The notes under the pieces are model-generated. The model worked only from the letters and a program-made list of their open reading frames with translations. It ran no database searches and was not told the origin of the DNA. From an uncultured Prevotellaceae bacterium (GTDB lineage Bacteria > Bacteroidota > Bacteroidia > Bacteroidales > Muribaculaceae): a DNA stretch of 11,239 nt. How positions within the stretch are numbered: the first letter of the stretch is position 1; every line of letters starts with the position of its first letter. The DNA is taken from contig USOC01000015.1 of assembly GCA_900556245.1 (NCBI GenBank), forward strand, positions 1 to 11,239. Direction: 5' to 3'. The position numbers were made by a program, and so were the translations under genes. Below, in pieces: positions 7,298 through 11,239 of the stretch.

Positions 7298-8071
7298 ATG
7301 ACTTCTGTTAACTTTCAACAATGGATTCAGCATCCCGAGACGCTGAATAGGGATACTTTGTACGAACTGCGCAATCTTCTTGCGAGGTATCCGTATTTTC
7401 AGTCACTTCGTCTGTTGTATCTGAAGAATCTGTATATTCTCCATGATATTAGTTTCGGTGGAGAACTGCGGAAAGCAGTTCTTTACATTGCAGACAGACG
7501 GCAGTTGTTCCGGTTGATTGAAGGTGACCGCTATGATGTGCAGGCACGGAAAAAGGGAGTACCTCTCACGGAGGTGCTGAAAGACGAACCGTCCGTAGAC
7601 CGCACATTAGCATTGATCGACGCTTTCTTGTCCACAGTACCCGAAGAGGTGACTGCCCGGACCAGTTTCGACTATTCGATGGATTACACTTCTTATCTTT
7701 TGGAGGAGACTCCGGCCACGGAACAACCGGCTGAAGAAACGCCCAAACTCAAAGGCTTCGAACTGATTGACGACTTTATAGAAAAGAGCGAGAGCGACTC
7801 TCCCCTCTGCATGAAACCTTTAAGAGAAGAAATGCCATCTTCGCCAACCTCTTCGGACGAACTTACCGAAGAAGAAACGATGAAGGAAGAAGAGGAAGAT
7901 GACAGCTGTTTTACGGAAACTTTGGCAAAAATCTATGTTAAACAGCAACGATATTCAAAAGCTCTTGAAATAATTAAAAAATTAAGCTTGAAATATCCAA
8001 AAAAAAATGCTTACTTTGCAGACCAAATCAGATTTTTGGAGAAATTGATTATTAACGCTAATTCAAAATAA
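7298..8071 (+). CDS. Conserved Bacteroidales protein with a C-terminal TPR-like end
   Basis: This is a 257-residue protein with no signal peptide and no membrane segment, so it is probably cytoplasmic. The N-terminal 80 residues look alpha-helical and well conserved in character (FQQWIQHPETLNRDTLYELR, then YPYFQSLRLLYLKNLY, then ELRKAVLYIADRRQLFRLIE). A variable middle follows, with a conserved-looking FELIDDFIEKSES at about 154-166 and an acidic run at about 188-202 (ELTEEETMKEEEEDD). The last 50 residues form a tetratricopeptide-like hairpin (ETLAKIYVKQQRYSKALEII and onward), suggesting protein-protein contacts. It sits between lptE and secG with gaps of 5 and 6 bases, a placement I recall from Bacteroides. 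Its last 150 bases are distinctly more A/T-rich than the rest and contain a run of nine A. Function is unknown; an adaptor role in envelope export is context-based speculation. Confidence 0.8.
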   Translation: MTSVNFQQWIQHPETLNRDTLYELRNLLARYPYFQSLRLLYLKNLYILHDISFGGELRKAVLYIADRRQLFRLIEGDRYDVQARKKGVPLTEVLKDEPSVDRTLALIDAFLSTVPEEVTARTSFDYSMDYTSYLLEETPATEQPAEETPKLKGFELIDDFIEKSESDSPLCMKPLREEMPSSPTSSDELTEEETMKEEEEDDSCFTETLAKIYVKQQRYSKALEIIKKLSLKYPKKNAYFADQIRFLEKLIINANSK

Positions 8072-8077
8072 CTAAAA

Positions 8078-8473
8078 ATGTACTTATTATTCGTTATCTT
8101 AATGGTTATTGCAGCCTTGTTGATGTGTTTCATCGTGCTGATTCAGAACTCAAAAGGAGGCGGACTTGCTTCTGGTTTCTCTTCATCTAACGCCATCATG
8201 GGCGTGCGCAAGACTACAGACTTTCTGGAAAAAGCAACATGGGGCCTGGCCATCTTTATGGTTGTAATGAGCATTGCTACTGCTTATGTAGTTCCTCGTT
8301 CTGCTGTTGCTAAAGACGCAGTGTTGGAACAGGCACAGAAAGAACAACAGACTAACCCGTATAACTTACCCGCAGGTACGGCTGCGCCGCAAACTGAAGC
8401 TCCTGCTACCAATGCACCTGCTACAGAAACTCCGGCACCGGCTACTGAAACTCCTGCTCCTGCAGCAGAGTAA
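8078..8473 (+). CDS. secG: Preprotein translocase subunit SecG
   Basis: SecG is the small accessory subunit of the SecYEG protein-export channel in the inner membrane. The 131-residue product has two transmembrane helices (about 1-23 and 52-72) around the diagnostic loop VLIQNSKGGGLASGF (about 20-34), with TDFLEKATW before helix 2. After residue 75 comes a tail unusual outside Bacteroidetes: a charged piece (VAKDAVLEQAQKEQQTNPYN) and then about 30 residues almost entirely Ala, Pro, Thr and Glu, with PATETPA repeated. E. coli SecG is 110 residues; the extension here is the tail. With two helices the tail and N terminus should share a side, most likely periplasmic. The gene ends the operon, with terminator-like structures following at 8524-8547 and 8553-8620. 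Confidence 0.93.
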   Translation: MYLLFVILMVIAALLMCFIVLIQNSKGGGLASGFSSSNAIMGVRKTTDFLEKATWGLAIFMVVMSIATAYVVPRSAVAKDAVLEQAQKEQQTNPYNLPAGTAAPQTEAPATNAPATETPAPATETPAPAAE

Positions 8474-8523
8474 TTCACTCCGTCGTCAGGTAAGACTTTG
8501 GGGTAAAACCATTAATGGGAAGG

Positions 8524-8547
8524 TGCAGACGGATGCTGCATTTCTTT
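8524..8547 (+). terminator. Weak hairpin with T-rich tail after secG
   Basis: TGCAG at 8524-8528 pairs with CTGCA at 8536-8540 across a 7-base loop, followed by TTTCTTT. The stem is only 5 base pairs, so as a terminator it would be modest; the larger palindrome just downstream may do more of the work. Confidence 0.35.
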
Positions 8548-8552
8548 GATAT

Positions 8553-8620
8553 TTAAGTGCGGATTACGCAGATTACACGGATTTTCAATGTTCCGCGTGG
8601 TCAGTGTAATCCGCACTTAA
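8553..8620. repeat. Palindromic intergenic element made of 9-base units (first copy)
   Basis: A perfect 15-base inverted repeat (TTAAGTGCGGATTAC at 8553-8567 and its complement at 8606-8620) closes a 68-base element. Pairing continues imperfectly inward to a short loop near 8585-8590. Each arm is periodic: the left arm reads CGGATTACG, CAGATTACA, CGGATTTTC (8560-8586), and the right arm, on the other strand, reads CGGATTACA, CTGACCACG, CGGAACATT. A T-rich run follows (8621-8629), so the hairpin could also end the secG transcript. It lies in the 247-base gap between secG and the MFS gene. It resembles the short REP-like palindromes found scattered in many bacterial genomes. No transposase is present. 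Confidence 0.85.
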
Positions 8621-8671
8621 CTTTTTCTTGTAAAAACAATCTCTTTGTGATAGAAACAAACGAGATTTAAC

Positions 8672-8679
8672 TACCTTTG
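8672..8679 (+). promoter_or_regulatory. Possible -7 element before the MFS gene
   Basis: TACCTTTG matches TAnnTTTG exactly and lies 41 bases before the ATG at 8721. The nearest TTTG upstream (8644-8647) is 24 bases away, longer than the usual 19-21, so the site is plausible but not ideal. A separate promoter is expected here because the palindrome upstream probably ends the secG transcript. Confidence 0.5.
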
Positions 8680-8720
8680 TTGGCTGTATAAGATTATTAA
8701 CTACTTTTTTAAATATAACA

Positions 8721-10109
8721 ATGACAGAACATTTGAAACAGAAATTGAATGACTCCGCCGTACTCCGATGGAGTGTTCTAGCATTGGTCGCATTTACTAT
8801 GCTATGCGGCTATTTCCTCACCGACGTAATGTCTCCTCTAAAACCCATGCTTGAGAAAGAACTATTATGGGATAGTCTTGATTATGGATTCTTCACAAGC
8901 GCTTACGGTTGGTTTAACGTATTCTTGTTGATGCTGATCTTCGGTGGTATCATTTTGGACAAAATGGGAGTTCGTTTCACCGGAATGGGAGCTTGCTTAT
9001 TGATGGTGTTTGGTTGTGGATTGAAATACTATGCGATTTCTACTACTTTTCCGGAAGGTGCCATGCTCTTCGGATTCAAAACACAGGTGACGTTGGCTGC
9101 ATTGGGATATGCTATCTTTGGTGTAGGTGTGGAGATTGCTGGTATCACTGTTTCCAAGATTATAGTGAAATGGTTCAAGGGCAAGGAAATGGCATTGGCT
9201 ATGGGACTTGAAATGGCTACGGCACGTATTGGGACAACTCTGGCGATGGTGTTGACAGTTCCTTTGGCAGACTTCTTCGGATATACGGACGAGGGTGGTG
9301 CATTCCATACCAATATTCCTGCTCCTATTCTGTTTTGTCTGATTATGCTGTGTGTAGGTACTATTGCTTTCTTCCTTTATACTTTCTACGATAAGAAATT
9401 GGATGCTTCTTTGGATGCAGAAGGTTTGGAACCGGAAGAACCGTTCCGTATGAAAGATATTGTGTATATCATTACCAATAAGGGATTCTGGTTGATCGCA
9501 TTGCTGTGCGTATTGTTCTACTCGGCCGTCTTCCCTTTTATCAAATATGCTGCCGACTTGATGGTGCAGAAATATAATGTAGATCCGAAACTGGCGGGAA
9601 CGATTCCCGGATTGTTGCCGATTGGTGCAATTATCCTGACTCCGTTGTTCGGTTCGTTATATGACCGTATCGGTAAAGGAGCCACATTGATGGTGATCGG
9701 ATCATTGATGCTAATTTTTGTACATACCATGTTTGCCCTGCCTATACTGAATATATGGTGGTTTGCTACTATTATAATGATTATATTGGGATTTGCTTTC
9801 TCATTGGTGCCTTCGGCTATGTGGCCTTCTGTTCCGAAGATTATTCCGGAAAAACAGCTGGGTACTGCTTACGCTTTGATTTTCTGGGTACAGAACTGGG
9901 GACTGATGGGTGTTCCTTTGTTAATCGGATGGGTATTGAATACTTATTGCAAAGGTCCGGTGGTAGACGGTGCACAGACTTATGATTACACATTGCCGAT
10001 GACTATTTTTGCTCTCTTTGGTGTACTTGCTCTGATTGTGGCTTTGATGTTGAAGGCAGAGAACAAGAAGAAGGGATACGGTCTGGAAGAGGCGAATATC
10101 CAAAAGTAA
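8721..10109 (+). CDS. MFS transporter, substrate unknown
   Basis: A 462-residue major facilitator superfamily carrier of the inner membrane with about 12 predicted helices in two halves. The first helix starts near residue 17 (VLALVAFTMLCGYFLTD). The loop between helices 2 and 3 holds motif A (GGIILDKMGVR, 75-85), and the matching loop in the second half is GSLYDRIGKG (311-320), so both halves are intact. The central cytoplasmic loop (about 223-250) is charged (YDKKLDASLDAEGLEPEEPF). Helix 4-5 sequence WFKGKEMALAMGLEMATARIG resembles anion/sugar-acid and NarK/OFA-like carriers, but I cannot name a substrate. ATG 8721 follows an A/T-rich leader with no Shine-Dalgarno. It is the first gene of a two-gene segment with the PqqD-like protein, flanked on both sides by palindromic elements. 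Codon use is like its right-hand neighbours. Confidence 0.88.
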   Translation: MTEHLKQKLNDSAVLRWSVLALVAFTMLCGYFLTDVMSPLKPMLEKELLWDSLDYGFFTSAYGWFNVFLLMLIFGGIILDKMGVRFTGMGACLLMVFGCGLKYYAISTTFPEGAMLFGFKTQVTLAALGYAIFGVGVEIAGITVSKIIVKWFKGKEMALAMGLEMATARIGTTLAMVLTVPLADFFGYTDEGGAFHTNIPAPILFCLIMLCVGTIAFFLYTFYDKKLDASLDAEGLEPEEPFRMKDIVYIITNKGFWLIALLCVLFYSAVFPFIKYAADLMVQKYNVDPKLAGTIPGLLPIGAIILTPLFGSLYDRIGKGATLMVIGSLMLIFVHTMFALPILNIWWFATIIMIILGFAFSLVPSAMWPSVPKIIPEKQLGTAYALIFWVQNWGLMGVPLLIGWVLNTYCKGPVVDGAQTYDYTLPMTIFALFGVLALIVALMLKAENKKKGYGLEEANIQK

Positions 10110-10206
10110 CTGGGAAATTCAATACCTAAAGTAACAAAGGAATTTTGTATCAAGGTGTAAACAAAAGGGTATCAGTATGAATACTCTGAAATAAAAAATA
10201 AGAAGT

Positions 10207-10557
10207 ATGGCTGCCAAAGAGAAAATCAACCTGTTAGAGGTCATTCCCTGTCGCAGTGAACATATTACAGCAGAAAGGGAAGGGGAGACGATTGTGCTCT
10301 CCTTTCCCCGTTTTAAATATCCGTGGATGCAACGCTTCCTTGTACCGGCAGGAATGTCGAAAGAACTTCATGTGCGATTGGAAGAACACGGTACGGCTGT
10401 ATGGGAACTGATAGATGGAAAACGCAATGTTCGTGAGATTATAGAAAAACTCGCAGACCATTTTCAAAATGAAGAGGGCTACGAGTCGCGTGTATCGGCT
10501 TATCTTTCTCAAATGCAGAAAGATGGATTTATAAAACTGGTGATACCAGTCGCATAA
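10207..10557 (+). CDS. Stand-alone PqqD-like protein
   Basis: This 116-residue protein looks like a PqqD-family winged-helix domain, the RiPP recognition element that holds a precursor peptide's leader for a modifying enzyme. The signs are RFLVPAGMSKELHVRLEEHG (44-63), then the classic VWELIDGKRNVREIIEKLAD segment (about 65-84) and a final helix and strand (VSAYLSQMQKDGFIKLVI). The first 40 residues (IPCRSEHITAEREGETIVLS) are the usual N-terminal strands. There is no signal peptide. No radical-SAM enzyme, protease, exporter of the bacteriocin type or evident short precursor is visible nearby. Bacteroidetes genomes carry such lone PqqD proteins next to unrelated genes. It lies 97 bases after the MFS gene with no convincing promoter of its own (GAATTTTG at 10140 is one base off the -7 consensus), so read-through from the MFS gene is likely. 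Confidence 0.8.
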   Translation: MAAKEKINLLEVIPCRSEHITAEREGETIVLSFPRFKYPWMQRFLVPAGMSKELHVRLEEHGTAVWELIDGKRNVREIIEKLADHFQNEEGYESRVSAYLSQMQKDGFIKLVIPVA

Positions 10558-10571
10558 ATAGGAATTTATAT

Positions 10572-10739
10572 TTCACCACAGAGGACACGGAGGACACAGA
10601 GTTCTTCTCTCTCTCTTTCCGCAAGTAAAACAGAGCGATAAATACGATTCTCAATACGTGAGACTCTGTGTTACTCTATAGTGAATAAAAAAGATTAAAC
10701 CTCTGTGTCCTCCGTGTCCTCCGTGTCCTCTGTGGTGAA
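10572..10739. repeat. Palindromic intergenic element made of 9-base units (second copy), between convergent genes
   Basis: Left arm 10572-10601 begins TTCACCACAGAGGACACGGA and its complement returns at 10701-10739. Both arms consist of 9-base units of the form CRGAGGACA: the left arm has CAGAGGACA, CGGAGGACA, CAGAG; the right arm, on the other strand, has one extra CGGAGGACA, so the arms differ by exactly one unit. A third, degraded copy lies inside at 10664-10685 (CTCTGTGTTACTCTATAGTG plus AA). About 100 A/T-rich bases separate the arms. The element fills the gap between the converging PqqD and small membrane-protein genes and could serve as a two-way terminator. It looks like an REP-type repeat; no transposase is seen. 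Confidence 0.85.
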
Positions 10740-10750
10740 TTTATTATTAT

Positions 10751-11035
10751 TTATTTGATAAATACAGCCCAAAGTATGACGGCAATTGCTATCAGGACTC
10801 CCATGATAATAAGCGTTCCCCAAACAAAATAATTGCTGTCTTTCTCTTTCTTTTTCTCCGAGTCGTGGATGATACGTTCCATTTCTTCGGGAGTGGTATT
10901 GGGTAGTGGATAAGGTTCGTTTGCACGGTTTAAATGCTTCAACTTGTCGTTAGCACGTTCACGACGTAGGCGGGAAGCTTCCCGTCCCTCTTTTATTCGG
11001 CGTATCATGTCGAATGCATGTCCTTCACCAACCAT
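10751..11035 (-). CDS. Small protein with a C-terminal membrane anchor
   Basis: I do not recognise a named family. The 94-residue product has a very basic, helical N-terminal half (MIRRIKEGREASRLRRERAN, about 10-29), a linker with PYPLPNTTPEEMERIIHD, a lysine/glutamate cluster (EKKKEKDSN), and one hydrophobic helix at the extreme C terminus (about 70-92, ending VFIK). This is the layout of a tail-anchored cytoplasmic protein, with the charged part inside the cell and possibly able to touch nucleic acid. It follows the partial upstream gene by 36 bases on the same strand and is probably co-transcribed with it. It converges on the PqqD gene, with the second palindrome in between. The start ATG 11035 is preceded by an A-rich stretch; no alternative start is better. 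Small hypothetical proteins of this kind are common in Bacteroides. Confidence 0.75.
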   Translation of the reverse strand: MVGEGHAFDMIRRIKEGREASRLRRERANDKLKHLNRANEPYPLPNTTPEEMERIIHDSEKKKEKDSNYFVWGTLIIMGVLIAIAVILWAVFIK

Positions 11036-11071
11036 ATTCTTTGTTTTTTAGAAGTTCACTTTCTCGTTTTT

Positions 11072-11239
11072 CTATTTCCCTTCTTCTCTGTCCACTTTGA
11101 GCAATCCTCCCGTATTCGGATCAAAATAAACTTTGATGGTAGAATTCTTGTTGAACAAAACCGGAGCCAGATATTCTATCACACCAAATTGAGTAATAGG
11201 AAGTTCACCTTCGTAAAGTTTCTTTTTGCCGTCGGTCAA
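11072..11239 (-). CDS. C-terminal end of an uncharacterised protein (cut by window edge)
   Basis: Only the last 55 residues and the TAG stop (11074-11072) are inside the window. The piece reads LTDGKKKLYEGELPITQFGV at its start and continues with IEYLAPVLFNKNSTIKVYFD and PNTGGLLKVDREEGK. The pattern of an 'xITQFG' strand, a short LF segment and a final 'V.FDP.TG.L' strand reminds me of the C terminus of DUF4831, a Bacteroidetes family of secreted or lipid-anchored proteins, but that is recollection and the piece is short. Nothing can be said about its N terminus or signal peptide. It lies 36 bases upstream of the small membrane-anchored gene on the same strand. Confidence 0.65.
   Translation of the reverse strand: MTDGKKKLYEGELPITQFGVIEYLAPVLFNKNSTIKVYFDPNTGGLLKVDREEGK

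Noticed and set aside
8011..8017. TACTTTG inside the end of the TPR-like gene as a secG promoter
   Set aside because: It is one base short of the TAnnTTTG spacing and has no -33 partner; the tight operon spacing makes a separate promoter unnecessary.
10177..10194. A five-codon open frame before the PqqD gene as a possible RiPP precursor or leader peptide
   Set aside because: MNTLK followed by a stop is too short for a precursor with core peptide and has no special codon run.
10572..10739. The 9-base repeats as a CRISPR array
   Set aside because: Units are directly adjacent with no unique spacers and are arranged as inverted arms; there are no cas genes.
10579..10739. The palindromic arms as terminal inverted repeats of an insertion sequence
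   Set aside because: The roughly 100 bases between the arms contain no transposase or remnant, and no target-site duplication is evident.

Overview
The window looks like chromosome from a Bacteroidales bacterium, most likely a gut Bacteroides relative. Three things suggest this. The gene families are typical of that order: LptC and LptE lipoproteins, a CNNM/CorC 'hemolysin' directly after lptC, an A/P/T-tailed SecG, and short DivIC. Several promoter-like sites fit the Bacteroidetes sigma-ABfr form (TTTG, about 20 bases, TAnnTTTG). Shine-Dalgarno sequences are mostly absent. No RNA gene, CRISPR array, transposase or phage gene is visible, and no stretch longer than 300 bases lacks a gene.

Left block (1-5339, all minus strand, so read from right to left): trmD, divIC/ftsB-like, a four-helix membrane protein, coaX, an outer-membrane protein, lptC, and a CNNM/CorC membrane protein that leaves the window at base 1. 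Genes are tightly packed, with 0-30 base gaps or short overlaps, apart from about 110 bases before coaX, where there is a second promoter-like site. The last gene carries an in-frame stop codon after residue 104 while homology continues in the same frame, so it is annotated as a probable pseudogene or sequence error.

Centre (5340-5521): a divergent control region with one good promoter on each strand, driving trmD leftwards and a sigma-54 activator rightwards. By eye, base composition also changes here. The left block is richer in G+C (sampled lines average around the low 50s percent) than the right block (around the mid 40s).

Right block (5522-11239): a compact operon of sigma-54 enhancer-binding protein, lptE, a conserved TPR-like protein and secG. 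This puts outer-membrane LPS assembly and Sec secretion behind one promoter, headed by a sensorless activator. Next comes a two-gene segment, an MFS transporter and a stand-alone PqqD-like protein. It is bracketed by two palindromic intergenic elements (8553-8620 and 10572-10739) that are built from related 9-base units. Beyond the second palindrome, two minus-strand genes converge on PqqD: a small C-terminally anchored membrane protein and the C-terminal end of an uncharacterised protein cut by the window edge.

Most of the window is ordinary housekeeping and envelope biogenesis. The points most worth a second look are the interrupted CNNM/CorC gene, the paired 9-base-unit palindromes, the orphan PqqD domain, the sigma-54 activator fused to an envelope operon, and the composition step at the divergent junction.
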